Below are positions 12,054 through 23,471 of a DNA stretch of 64,000 nucleotides, in pieces. The stretch is from contig NC_134354.1 in assembly GCF_048569485.1 (NCBI RefSeq), positions 686,304,637-686,368,636 on the forward strand, given 5' to 3'. The DNA comes from Anomaloglossus baeobatrachus. Lineage: Eukaryota > Chordata > Amphibia > Anura > Aromobatidae. Each line of letters opens with the position of its first letter. Within the stretch, counting starts at the first letter, position 1. Made by a program: the position numbers and the translations under genes. Below the pieces are notes generated by a model, which was not told the DNA's origin, searched no databases, and saw nothing but the letters and a program-made list of their open reading frames with translations.

Positions 12054-12327
12054 CACATAAAGAAGACTGTAATTTTTTGAAGCTGGATTACCCACAGTTT
12101 TTGAATTCAATAAGGCTTTCTTGCCTATCATTTATTTCAAATATTGGAAAACTAATGCCAATGTCTGCTTCTGCATTTGTGTGGATGTGGTATTTTATAC
12201 CGAACAAAAATCTAAACGCAACACTTTTGTTTTGCTCCCATTTTTCATGAGCTGAACTCAGAGATCTAAGACTTTTTTTATTTACACAAAAAAACTTCTC
12301 TCAAATATTATTCACAAATGTGTCTAA

Positions 12328-12978
12328 GGCCTGTGCCACACATCCGTGCTGCCGGCACGTGTTTGTCATTTTTTACACGTACCGGCGGCACGGAGACACT
12401 TTAACCAATGCTACCCTATTGTAGCAGGCACACACACGTAAAACCACACGGAACGTGTGTCCGTGTGCGTTTGTACGTGTGTGCGATTTTCAAAGCGCTG
12501 ACATGTCAGTGTTTTCTCCGGCAGCACGGGTGTTACACGGCCCGCACCCGTACCACACGGGTGTAGTGTGGATGCGGTCCCGTGTGACACGCGCCGGAGA
12601 AAACACACATGTCAGTGAAAAAAAAAAAAAACATTAACTCACCTTCTCCAGCCCTCCTGTCTCTGCCGCTGCTGCCTCTTGCTGCCGACCGCCGCTCATT
12701 ATTCTCATTGAATATTCACTTCACTGCCTGGCAGCAGCAGCAGCGGGGAGACGGGAGGGCTGGAGCCGAAGATCAGCACCACGGACAGCAGCGCGGACAT
12801 CAGGAAGGACCAGGTGAGTATAATAATTACTGATTCTACGTGTGCTATCGCGGATAGCACACGTAGAACACACGTGTCACGCACGTACCAGAGACACGTA
12901 CTTACCTGCACACAACACGCAGGGAAAATACGTGTCTCTCGGCACGTGCGTGAAATTCACGTGAGTGTGGCAGAGGCC
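12328..12978. mobile_element. MITE, 'GGCCTG..CACAC' family, copy 2
   Basis: 651 bp, bounded by TAA on both sides (12325-12327, 12979-12981), with ends GGCCTGTGCCACACATCC and GTGTGGCAGAGGCC. Closely similar to 11206-11842, with a few small indels. It interrupts the leader of a Tc1-like element. Confidence 0.8.
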
Positions 12979-13144
12979 TAAATCTGTGTTAGTGAGCACT
13001 TCTCCTTTGCTGGGATAATCCATCCACCTCACAGGTGTGACATATGAAGATGTTGATAAGACAGCATGATTATTGCACAGGTGTGCCTTAGGCTGGTCAC
13101 AATAAAAGGCCACTCTAAAATGTGCAGTTTTATCACACAGTACA

Positions 13145-13372
13145 ATGCCACAGATGTTGCAGGTTTTGAGGGATTGTGGAATTAACATGCTGATTGCAGG
13201 AATAAGTCGTCTCTAAAGGCATTTCAGAGAATTTGGCAGTACACCTAACCAGCCTCACAACCACAGACCTCGTATAACCACACCAGCCCCGAACCTCAAC
13301 ATCCAGCATCTTCACCTCCAAGATCGTCTGAGACCTGCTACCTGCAGAACCGCTGCAACAATCGTTGCATAA
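13145..13372 (+). pseudogene. Tc1-like transposase N-terminal remnant
   Basis: Reading from the ATG at 13145 gives MPQMLQVLRDCGINMLIAGI, then a stop, then an HTH-like stretch RHFREFGSTPNQPHNHRPR typical of the Tc1 paired-like DNA-binding region. Part of the region between these blocks appears deleted compared with intact family members, and the DDE catalytic domain is absent. It is not functional. Confidence 0.7.
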
Positions 13373-13376
13373 GCAT

Positions 13377-13850
13377 ATGAAAAATACATATTTGGAATTG
13401 CTGCATTCATAAAAGTCTGACGTATCAAAATAAATAAATATAAAATGAATAAATTAATTTGATTGGTTAACAGTATAACAGTGTAAGAATCATAAACGCC
13501 AGAATTACAGTTTTTTGGCTGCCGCAACATCAGAAATAATAATGAAAAAAAAAAAAAGAAATAATAATGTAATAACAGGTGATCAAAACATTATATATAC
13601 CAAAATAATAGCAATAAAAAAACAGCCTGGGGAGAAAAAGCCTTCACACAGCTCCGTATCCCAAAAATTAAAAATATTACTGCTCTTGGAAACTCACAAC
13701 ACAAGCGAGATTTTCATTTTTTTATTCAAACTTTCACAATTTTTTTTCACCACTGGAATAAAACAAAAATTATACATTTGGTATACTGACCTGGGGAATC
13801 ATAATGCCAGGGCAGTTTTATGATAACAAAACGTACCTTTTGTTCCTGAT
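13377..13850. other. Intergenic, no gene recognised
   Basis: AT-rich. At 13865-13890 'ggactcacactagcgtat' resembles the left end of the MITE family that resumes at 14510, suggesting a broken copy. Confidence 0.4.
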
Positions 13851-13962
13851 TTGCATCACTTTTCAAACGGACTGGACTCACACTAGCGTATAGGAATAAC
13901 GTTTGGAACACCATTCTAAGTCCGAACTGGGTGCAAAAACCTAAAAAAAATCACTATGGGGA

Positions 13963-14509
13963 GATAAGGTATGCACACCAGTGACTATGTAAGGGGAATA
14001 CATGAAATAGCAGAAACTGCTGTGTGAATACTGACTTGAAAAATCCAATAGCTACATGTAAGAGTGAAAATGTGAAAAATGGAATCTGCATTACTGCCAT
14101 GAACATATGAATAAAGAGAAATTTAGCTACTGAATTGATCAATGCAACAGAGCCCCAACACTACGCCAAAGTATTTCTCTACGTTGGGGTCCCTAGCTTG
14201 TGTGTGTCCTCTCATGCAGTTAAAAAACTTACCGTGTATGGGAAGCTGAGACCCAGGCTATTTGTGCGTATGATATGGATTGGCAATAGGTGTGGTTGGG
14301 GAGGGTTCACAAACGAAAAAATACTAACAAATAGGAATTCAGTAGCTAAATTTCTCTTGATTCATATGTTCATGGCAGTAATGCAGGTTTCATTTTTCAC
14401 ATTTCATTCTTACATATAGCTATTGGATTTTTCAAGTCAGTATTCACACAGCAGTTTCTGCTATTTCATGTATTCCCCTTACATAGTCACTGGTGTGCAT
14501 ACCTTATCA
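13963..14509. mobile_element. Long foldback element
   Basis: Arms of about 174 bp (13963-14136 and 14336-14509) are near-perfect reverse complements, from 'gataaggtatgcacaccag' inward to 'gctactgaatt'. A loop of about 200 bp separates them. No coding sequence. It appears to interrupt a MITE whose fragments lie on both sides. Confidence 0.75.
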
Positions 14510-16010
14510 CACTAGCGTATGGCATCCGATGCAAGTGCAATGGATGAGATATGCTAATGCCCCTCGGTTCAGGCTCTGCATGCGACTGTGAAGCTGAGGG
14601 CGGGCGCTGCGGAGGACAGTGAGGGGTTAATCCCCCCATCTCCTCCATTATCAGCCTGTACGCATATCGCACTGCACTGGGATAACATCCGAGTGCAGTC
14701 CGATATTTCTCTCGCACCCTTTCACTTTAATGGGTGCGAGTGATACTGCTCTCGTAGAAAATCACAGCCTGTTGCGACTTTTCTCGCATCCAGAATCTGT
14801 ATACAAGAAAAGCTGACTAACTGCTCTCCCTCATTGACTAATATTGGTCAGAGTTCAGTGGGAGTTTTTATCGCATTGCACTCGTCCATTTTTCGCTCGT
14901 GTGAGTGTGGCGCCCCTGACCTGGTCAGGCACCACAGAGTATTGCACCCATGCGGGAGCAATGCTTCCAGGTAATCTCCAAAGGCCAGGATGAGGTGCAC
15001 ACACAAACATATAGTGACCAGGCCTCCCACATTACCAGAGGGGACCCTTGGGTAGCCAGAAGGGGTTAACTTTCAATTCCCAGCTGGGGGTGTGTTCAGG
15101 GGCTGGTTGCTAGGAAGCAGGGCAGAGAGAGAGAGGAAGAGGAGAGTCTGGAGGAAGAAGTTGAAGTGTGTGGAAGGGAGCAGAGGAGCTCTCGTGTCAG
15201 ACAGGTCCTGAGGAGTGCAGTAGCTGAAAGCGGGGGAGAAAGGAGTACCGTGGGTCGGCCTGAAAATCATCCAGAGAGAGAAGGGTGGCTGAGTACGGAG
15301 ATCCCGGTATCCGAGCACACAAGGGGAACTAGGTCCCCAGTACAGGCAGCAGATCATCCAGAGCTGCTTAACCTACAGGTGGGGGGGGGGTACTTCATGC
15401 CCTCACCACGACTACACAGAGCTTGAGCCAAGCAGCAATCACCAGGCCCATAAGGGGACAGGGCCAGAAGCCATCCCACCAAGGCCACGCTGCCGGCAGA
15501 CGAGCCAGAGAGAGGGGAGCAGGGTGGTAACAGCTTCCCTGGAGGGGTCCTACCACGCTTCAAGCAAAGGATCCTCCTAAAACAGAAAGAGTGCAAGGAA
15601 GGCGAGTGGACAGCTACCCTCAGAACGGCCTCCTGGAATTCCTGGTTCAACCTGGTTATCACAGTGTCGCCCGGGCATCTCACCGTGACCTCCAAACAGT
15701 GAGTAAACACGTTGAAAGACTTCTTGGACTGTGTTTGAGTCATTCTGCGACCTGTGGTCCCACACACATACACCGGGGCCTGGGGCTTGCCTCACTCTCA
15801 GGGGGCTAATATACTGACTGCACCCACCATCAGCCCCAGGCATCCCTTAATCTGCAGTGGCGGTCCCCGCTGACCGCAATACTGAGAGTGGCGTCACGAC
15901 AATCCTAAAAGAAGGTTCCCTACCTGTGACCAGACTGTTCCATCCACGTGGAGTCCCTGAAGGTACTGCACCGACACATACTAGCGGGGCTTCACATGAG
16001 CGTACCCTAA
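14510..16010. mobile_element. MITE of the 'GAGTCACA' family, split by a solo LTR
   Basis: 14510-14905 and 15997-16010 match the family seen at 53452-53845 (blocks 'cctcggttcaggctctgc', 'ggttaatcccccc', 'gagtgcagtccgatatttc'). The solo LTR at 14906-15996 splits it near its right end. The left end is disturbed by the foldback element. Confidence 0.6.
14906..15996. mobile_element. Solo LTR, Gypsy-like
   Basis: 1091 bp running from TGTGGCGCCCCTGACC to GGGGCTTCACA, flanked by the 4-bp direct repeat TGAG (14902-14905, 15997-16000). It carries 'gtggcgtcacga', a motif shared with the LTRs at 25430 and 30866. No coding region remains; the open frames inside are chance. It inserted into an older MITE. 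Confidence 0.8.
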
Positions 16011-16511
16011 CAAGTAGACCCAGATCCTTCTCTACAAGTGACTCTCCTAGTTCTACATCCTCTGGAGGTTACATTTCCTCGGCGAACCTATTTTTCTCCT
16101 GGGTGATAAGCTACAACCAAGTGTTTGAGAGCTGATTGCTCCTCATTAAAAACACATGCATGCTCAGTACAACTGATCGTGCATGTATATATAGAGAGTA
16201 AGAAAGAGAAAGTTAGTGGCTGTGTGTATTTGTCAGCAGATATCTTGGGTGTATGGGCACCTTCACAGAGTTATCTGAGAAAAGGTCTGCTCATATCCAG
16301 AAACAGTGCCACTGTTATCTATGGGCTTTGTCTGGTATTGGAACTCAGCATCAACCAAGTAAATGTCGCCGATTTGTAAACGAGATGCAGCCAATGGAAA
16401 CAAATGCTAATGTGTCTAGAAGCCAATCATGGTACTAGAGGACCACAGATAAAAATGGATATGACTGTTGTCACGTGCGTTTACCCATTTACAAACCATC
16501 TGCATCTGTGC
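16011..16511. other. Intergenic, no gene recognised
   Basis: No recognised gene or repeat. Confidence 0.4.
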
Positions 16512-16515
16512 TTAA

Positions 16516-17522
16516 TGGGGATCAGCAGGTTTTTGTTATGTAATCTGAGAACAGCCCAGTGTAGGAGCAGAGACCCTGAACTCAACAATGTGTCACTTAG
16601 GCTAAGTTCACACTTCAGTTGTTTTAAATCCGTCAGGTCCGTCAGCAACGGATCAGTCGTTTTCAAGATGTCAACTGATGCAATGGATGTGTTTTTTTAC
16701 AGGATTCCTTTCACAGGAATCCTGTGAAAAAACATCCGTTGCGTCCATTACATCCGTTATGCGTCCGTTTTTTGACGGATCAGTCATGATCCGTTTGTGT
16801 TTGGGACAGCCCAGTAGTTGTGCCAAACATGCTGGGCATGCTCAGTAGAGCATGACGGAATCCTGCGCTGGATTCCGTCGTAAGACGGATTACGACGGAA
16901 TCCAGCACCATAGACATACATTACAAGCTTGACGGATGGCAACGGATTCCTGCGGGGCGCGTTTATTTTGACGGTCCGAAAAACGTTACATTCTGCGTTG
17001 CTACCCGCTCGGCGGTTAGTCAAAAAACGACTGACCGCGGTGCAGCGGATGCAACGCAGGGTCATCAGTCGCAATCCGTCACTAATAGAAGTCTATGGGG
17101 AAATACTGGATTCCTGCAAAATATTTTGCAGGATACCGTAATTCCCCAAGGCGACGGATTGTGACTGATGCAAAACAACTGAAGTGTGAACTTAGCCTTA
17201 TTTGACTGTGTTCTGTAATTTTAATACAGCTGATGTTTTATCAGCAGGATAATGTCTGTCTAGTTATTGCAAGCAGTCAAGTCCAACTAATCAATGTTAC
17301 CCTGCCCCCACCACTGATTGCTAGTCTGTACACAGGGGTGTGGGCGGGGTTATACACAGCTCAGCATTCTGAGCACTGCTATATCTACAACAGAGAAAAC
17401 AGGGATTCTATTAAAACTGCAACAAGCAGCCCAGTAAGTGATACACCACTGGAATCAGCGTGTTTGACTGTATATGATTCTGCTCTCAGGTTCCATAGCA
17501 AAAACCTGCTGACAGATTCCCT
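16516..17522. mobile_element. T2-type MITE carrying a nested MITE
   Basis: Bounded by TTAA (16512-16515, 17523-17526). The left end 'ggatcagcaggtttttgtt' and the right end 'gcaaaaacctgctgacagat' are inverted repeats. Interrupted at 16600-17197 by a second MITE that duplicated TTA. Confidence 0.75.
16600..17197. mobile_element. MITE with perfect 22-bp terminal repeats
   Basis: GGCTAAGTTCACACTTCAG... at the left is perfectly mirrored at the right, with TTA at 16597-16599 and 17198-17200. The interior is rich in 'acggat' and 'tccgt' words. PIF/Harbinger-like by target duplication. Non-coding. Confidence 0.85.
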
Positions 17523-17526
17523 TTAA

Positions 17527-18158
17527 CACTTTTTTATTTGTACTTTGAAGTCACTGCTGGAGCTGCCCAGCAGAAGAGGTCCTCACTAATGGTAAATGGT
17601 AGGTACAAGAGATCTGCAGGGTCCCCATACAGGATCAAGTGAAAAGGAGGCTGTATAATGAAATTGTGAAAAATGTATTATTTAATATCTTATATGTGTT
17701 ATGTTGTTATTATTATTAGAATCTTCCTAATGTAAATAACCCTCACGTTCTTTTTCCTGCCTTACAGAAATGATATAATCTTTACCTCATCGGAAATTGC
17801 CATCATGGTGGGAAGGTGCACGCTTAAACGCCTGTGCACAAACACTGACGGCAATTTTAAGTTACTCGTATGTTTTTAGACCATGGCAGGAGATCGGACC
17901 ACCGGAGGAGAAAGAGGAGAATACGGACTTTGTGTGAAGTGGCCGGTAGTATCATTCACAGTTATAGATGTAAATGTTCCAGCGACTTGTCAGCTCGACC
18001 ATTCATTTCACTCGCTCTGCTCTATATATTTTCCATTATTTTTTTTTTTTAAGAAATACTTTAATCTCAAGAACTTTTCAACAGGTCACAAATCCTTTTA
18101 TTCTCTCCATGTTAATAATTTTACCTTACAAGAATACTTCTAATATGAGGTTACCTTC
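17527..18158. other. Intergenic, no gene recognised
   Basis: AT-rich, with no credible gene or known repeat. Confidence 0.4.
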
Positions 18159-18236
18159 TACAAGTGCATCTCAATAAATTAGAATATCAAAAAGTTAATT
18201 TATTTCAGTATTTCAATACAAAAAGGGAAACACATA

Positions 18237-19815
18237 TTATATAGTCATTACACACAGAGGGATCTATTCCTATATATTATATAGAGTCATTACACACAGA
18301 GGGATCTATTCCTATATATTATATAGAGTCATTACACACAGAGGGATCTATTCCTATATATTATATAGAGTCATTACACACAGAGGGATCTATTCCTATA
18401 TATTATATAGTCATTACACACAGAGGGATCTATTCCTATATATTATATAGAGTCATTACACACAGAGGGATCTATTCCTATATATTATATAGTCATTACA
18501 CACAGAGGGATCTATTCCTATATATTATATAGTCACTACACACAGAGGGATCTATTCCTATATATTATATAGAGTCATTACACACAGAAGGATCTATTCC
18601 TATATATTATATAGGCACGGTGGCTCAGTGATTAGCACTGCAGCCTTGCAGCGCTGGGGTCCTGGGTTCAAATCCCACCAAGGACACCATCTGCAAGGAG
18701 TTTGTATGTTCTCCCCGTGTTTGTGTGGGTTTCCTCCGGGTTCTCCGGTTTCCTCCCACACTCCAAAGACATACAGATAGGGACTCTAGATTGTGAGCCC
18801 TAATGGGGACAGTGTTGCCAATGTATGTAAAGCGCTGTGGAATTAACAGCGCTATATAAATGAATAAAATTATTATTATTATTATTATTACACACAGAGG
18901 GATCTATTCCTATATATTATATAGAGTCATTACACACAGAGGGATCTATTCCTATATATTATATAGAGTCATTACACACAGAGGGATCTATTCCTATATA
19001 TTATATAGAGTCATTACACACAGAGGGATCTATTCCTATATATTATATAGTCATTACACACAGAGGGATCTATTCCTATATATTATATAGAGTCATTACA
19101 CACAGAGGGATCTATTCCTATATATTATATAGAGTCATTACACACAGAGGGATCTATTCCTATATATTATATAGTCATTACACACAGAGGGATCTATTCC
19201 TATATATTATATAGTCATTACACACAGAGGGATCTATTCCTATATATTATATAGAGTCATTACACACAGAAGGATCTATTCCTATATATTATATAGTCAT
19301 TACACACAGAGGGATCTATTCCTATATATTATATAGAGTCATTACACACAGAGGGATCTATTCCTATATATTATATAGTCATTACACACAGAGGGATCTA
19401 TTCCTATATATTATATAGAGTCATTACACACAGAGGGATCTATTCCTATATATTATATAGAGTCATTACACACAGAGGGATCTATTCCTATATATTATAT
19501 AGAGTCATTACACACAGAGGGATCTATTCCTATATATTATATAGAGTCATTACACACAGAGGGATCTATTCCTATATATTATAGTCATTACACACAGAGG
19601 GATCTATTCCTATATATTATATAGAGTCATTACACACAGAGGGATCTATTCCTATATATTATATAGCGTTATTGTACACAGAGGGATCTATTCCTATATA
19701 TTATATAGAGTCATTACACACAGAGGGATCTATTCCTATATATTATATAGAGTTATTACACACAGAGGGATCTATTCCTATATATTATATAGAGTCATTA
19801 CACACAGAGGGATCT
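18237..19815. repeat. Minisatellite, 41/43-bp unit, about 30 copies
   Basis: Tandem units of 'cattacacacagagggatc' + 'tattcctatatattatatag', in two length forms differing by one AG (41 and 43 bp). About 9 copies precede and about 23 follow the SINE at 18614-18890. Units are almost identical, so amplification is recent. The open frame of THRGIYSYILYRV repeats is only a translation of the array. Confidence 0.9.
18614..18890 (+). mobile_element. V-SINE (tRNA-derived SINE)
   Basis: Head 'ggcacggtggctcagtg' with box A- and box B-like sequences ('ggttcaaatcc' at 18665-18675). It is followed by the V-domain ('atgttctccccgtgtttg', 'ggtttcctccggg'), a LINE-like 3' hairpin at 18831-18853, and an (ATT)n tail ending at 18890. 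It interrupts the minisatellite inside a Tc1 element. It is not a functional tRNA gene. Confidence 0.9.
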
Positions 19816-19981
19816 ATCTCAAGTGTTTATTTCTGTTAATGTTGATGATTATGGCTTACAGGCAATGAAAACCCAAAAGTCATTATCTCAGAAAATTAGA
19901 ATATTATATAAGACCAACTGAAAAAATGTTTCTAAACTCAGAAATGTTGGCACCGACTGAAAAGTCTGTACATTAAATGCC

Positions 19982-20965
19982 TCAATACTTGGTCGGGGCT
20001 CCTTTTGCATGAATTTCTGCATCGATGCGACGTGGCATGGAGGTGATCAGCCTGTGGCACTGCTGAGGTGTTATGGAAGCCCATGTTGCTTTGATAGCAG
20101 CCTTCAGCTCATCTGCATTGTTGGGTCTGGTGTCTCTCATCTTCCTCTTGACAATACCCCATAGATTCTCTATGGGGTTTAGTTCAGGAGAGTTTGCTGG
20201 CCAATGAAGCACAGTGATACTGTAGTTATTAAACCAGGTATTGGTACTTTTTGCCGAGTGGATAGGTGCCAAGTCCTGCTGGAAAATGAAATTTCCATCT
20301 CTAAAAAGCTTGTCAGCAGAGGGAAGCATGAAGTGCTCTAAAATTTCCTGGTAGACGGCCATGCTGACTTTAGTCTTGATAAAACACAGTGGACCTACAC
20401 CAGCAGATGACATGGCTCCCCAAACCATCACTGATTGTGGAAACGTCACACTAGACCTCAAGCAGCTTGGATTGTGGCCTCTCCACTCTTCCTCCAGACT
20501 CTGGGACCGTGATTTCCAAATGTAATGCAAAATTTAACACTTTGGACCACTGAGCAACAGTCCAGTTCTATATCTCCTTGGCCCAGGTAAAATGCTTCTG
20601 GTGTTGTCTATTGGTCACGAGTGGCTTGACACAAAGAATGCGACACTTGTAGCCCATGTCCTGGATACGTCTGTGTGTGGTTGCTCTTGAAGCACTGACC
20701 CCAGCAGCAGTCCACTCCTTGTGAATCTCCCCCACATTTTTAAATGCTCTTTTCTTAACAATCCTTTCAAGGTTGCAGTTGTCCCGGCTGCTTGTGCACC
20801 TTTTTCTACCACACTTTTTCCATTCAACCTTCCATTAATATGCTTGGATATAGCACTCTGTGAACAGCCAGCTTCTTTAGCAATGACCTTTTGTGTCTTA
20901 CCCTCCTTATTGAGTGTGTCAATGACTGCCTACTGGACATCTGTCAAGTCAGCAGTCTTCCCCAT
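19982..20965 (-). pseudogene. Tc1-like transposase, decayed
   Basis: Read right to left, the ORF starts MGKTADLTDVQ at 20965 and meets an early stop (TAG) in that first block. It continues through an HTH region (AKEAGCSQSAISKHINGRL) and after further disruption is open for 182 codons at 19982-20530. That part holds the DDE-type catalytic region: VMVWGAMSSAG, the second-aspartate block FQQDLAPIHSA, and the glutamate block WPANSPELNPIENLWG, ending AKGAPTKY. The order and length fit a 340-aa Tc1 transposase. Several stops and a frame change make it inactive. Confidence 0.85.
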
Positions 20966-21242
20966 GATTGTGTAGCCTACTGAACCAGACTAAGGGACCA
21001 TTTTAAATACCTAGGAAGCCTTTGCAGTGGTTTTGTGTTAATTATTAAAATTTTCTGAGATAATGACTTTTGGGTTTTCATTGACTGTAACCAATAATCA
21101 TCAACATTAACAGAAATAAACACTTGAAATAGATCACTCTGTGTGTAATGACCCCATAAAATATGTGTTTACCTTTTTATATTGAATTACTGAAATAAAT
21201 TAACTTTTTGATGATATTCTAATTTATTGAGATGCACCTGTA

Positions 21243-21774
21243 TATTAACTATATTAACTATTTTTTAATGCTTGGATACCTTTGATTATATACAGACATT
21301 ACTACTAGTGACTTTACCTCTTGCAGAAGTTGGGGAGGAATTCAGCAGCCTAAAGTGTCAGTGGTCAGCGTCAGTTACTATGTGCTTCCCATATTTCCAT
21401 ACATATACTCCAGGTTGTCTATTTTCCTACTACCCTTCAAAAAATGCTGTTCAGTTATTTGTCCCCCTAAAAAAATGTAAGGACAATCTGAGTACAGGAC
21501 TAATAATATGCTGACACTACGTAAGCAACATTAAATACATATACAGATTTACTTTACTGCACTTTAAAGGGATTGTTCAGCCATATGACACTGGAGACCT
21601 ATCATAGGGGTAGGAAATTAATATTATATCGCTGGCAGTTGGACATCCAGCACACCCACTGTTCGGCCTTTATTAGCTCGAGGGGTGGCCGGATGTAGAA
21701 ATTGAATGAAGCTGAACTGCACAGCTCTGTACAATCTATTGTGGCTGCTGCCAAGAACTGCAGCTCGGATCTTA
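21243..21774. other. Intergenic with a T2-like left end
   Basis: No gene. TTAAAGGGATTGTTCAGCC at 21564 resembles a T2-type MITE end; its partner was not found. The two MITEs at 21779-22796 may have landed inside this relic. Confidence 0.4.
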
Positions 21775-21778
21775 TTTA

Positions 21779-22234
21779 AGGCTGCTTTAACACCTCCGGT
21801 TTTAGCAGTGCGGCTAAATCCGGGTCTAAAACCTATGCAACAGATGCGGCGAAAAAAACGCATCCTTTGCATAAGTTTTTACATGCAGCCCGTCCGGTTT
21901 TTGCCGGTTGCGGCACGCTACTGAGCATGTGCAGTGCAAAAAACCTCATGCGGCGTCCGGATGCGGTTTTTGCCGCATTCGGAGTCTATAGGCATGCATT
22001 GGAAAAAGCGCCGCATCTTCCGGATGCGGCGCGATGCGTTTTTTTTTGCTGGACAAAAAAACGTGCCAGGCAACGTTCCATCCGGCCGCCGCATGGGCTA
22101 AATATGCCACATCCGGCAAAACCGGACTGAACGCAAGGCCATGCGGCACTATCCGGCACTAATGAAAGTCTGCGTTTTTTCTGCAAAGTGCCGGATCGTG
22201 CCGCACAGCAAAAACCAGATGTATAAAAGCAGCC
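21779..22234. mobile_element. MITE, 'GGCTGCTTT' family
   Basis: Ends GGCTGCTTTAACACCTCCGG and 'aaaccagatgtataaaagca' + 'gcc'. TTAA at 21775-21778 and 22235-22238. The interior repeats 'atgcggc' and 'ccggat'. Non-coding. It abuts the next MITE and shares one TTAA with it. Confidence 0.75.
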
Positions 22235-22238
22235 TTAA

Positions 22239-22796
22239 GCCTGCTTTACACGTTGCAATTTCGCATACAATATCGTATACGATTTGCAACGCCCCCATCG
22301 TATATGCAGCACGTTCAATTTGTTGAACGTGCCGCACAAACGATTAACCCCCGTCACACGTACTTACCTTCCATACGACCTCGATGTGTGCGGCGAACAT
22401 CCACTTCCTGGAGTGGGAAGGACGTTTGGCGTCACAGCGACGTCACGCGGCAGCCGGCCAATAGAAGCGGAGGGGCGGAGCTGAGCGGGACGTAAACATC
22501 CCGCCCACCTCCTTCCTTCCGCATTGTGGGCCGGGAGCCGCAGGAGGCAGGTGAGATCTGTTCATCGTTCCCGGGGTGTCACACACTACGATGTGCGCTA
22601 CCCCGGGTACGATGAACAACCTGAGGTTCAATTCGTCAGGAATGAACGACGTGCATGCGATGAACGTTTTTTCGTTCAATCGCAATTGCACGTCGCTGTC
22701 ACACGCTACAACATACCTTACAATGCCGGATGTGCGTCACTTACGACGTGACCCCGCCGACACATCGTAAGATATCTTGTAGCGTGTAAAGCGGGC
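22239..22796. mobile_element. MITE, 'CTTTACACG' family
   Basis: Ends GCCTGCTTTACACGTTGC and TAGCGTGTAAAGCGGGC, with TTAA at 22235-22238 and 22797-22800. It has the same internal blocks as 6998-7555 ('ccgcccacctccttccttcc'). Confidence 0.75.
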
Positions 22797-22800
22797 TTAA

Positions 22801-23471
22801 GAGATACTTTTCTTGCAATGTGATGATAAGGAGGAGAGTGATGAGAAGTGATCTCTACAGAACAGGGAGTGTTAGCTTATAGTGCTGCTCAGTGGGACAA
22901 ATGCAAAGATTCATGATTGTGTTTAAATCTAAATAGTGACAAAGTAAATTATAATAGTCACCCAAAAAAGTAAACAATTGTTTAATATAAAAACTTGATT
23001 TAAACAGTAATTTATGATAACATAATCCATTTAGAAAGTTTGCCCCATTCTTCATTGTTGAGGAGCGTAACCCTCCCCTGTCGCCGGCTTTCTTTCTTGC
23101 TTGGGGGGGCCGGCTCTCCTGATTGATTGACAGTTCGCACCAGTGGCTTTGTTGTGCCCCTGGCGTAGGCTGTGCACGCTCTGATGATATGACGCAGCTT
23201 TGCTCGCAAACAACTTCAGAGCAGTTCTTACAATCGCATATTCGACCACTGCTGGTGGACTGCACAATTCATCTGTTCCCTTGGCAAAAGAAAAAAAACA
23301 ATAGTCAGAAATACATAAGTGCAAGGATATGAGAAGAAATGAGAGAGATAGAAGTAGCAGGTAAATTGCAAACTTGCTTGATTTCTGCCTTTTGTCCTGT
23401 TGCTGTTTTTCTATAATGGAAAAAACTGTTTACATATGCTTTGAGATTGAAGCTCTATTGAAGGCAGGTTT
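22801..23471. other. Intergenic, no gene recognised
   Basis: Short overlapping frames on both strands have no recognisable domain. No repeat was identified. Confidence 0.4.

Larger units (their letters stand above)
12198..13376 (+). mobile_element. Tc1-like transposon, 3'-truncated, with nested MITE
   Basis: Starts next to TA with the Tc1-type end 'aatctaaacgcaacactttt', followed by the non-coding leader and the first part of a transposase. A MITE (12328-12978) sits in the leader. The element stops near 13376 without a right terminal repeat, so the C-terminal half of the transposase is lost. Confidence 0.75.
18161..21240 (-). mobile_element. Tc1/mariner transposon with internal minisatellite and SINE
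   Basis: Ends 'caagtgcatctcaataaatt' (left) and 'aatttattgagatgcacctg' (right) are inverted repeats, each flanked by TA (18159-18160, 21241-21242). A second, inner inverted block ('aaacccaaaagtcattatct') lies next to the coding region. The transposase is on the minus strand. Between the left end and the transposase lies a minisatellite (18237-19815) whose unit matches the element's own subterminal sequence. The right subterminal copy, 'agatcactctgtgtgtaatg' near 21130, shows the original single unit. Confidence 0.9.

Noticed and set aside
15354-15773. 139-codon minus-strand frame
   Set aside because: Inside a solo LTR, no recognisable domain.
18614-18685. Possible tRNA gene
   Set aside because: Box A/B are present but the sequence continues into a V-domain and LINE-like tail, so it is a SINE head, not a tRNA.
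18860-19090. 76-codon frame with THRGIYSYILYRV repeats
   Set aside because: Translation of the minisatellite, not conserved and starting in a SINE tail.
22855-23265. 136-codon minus-strand frame
   Set aside because: No domain, overlapping frames on both strands, no splice or promoter evidence; treated as chance.
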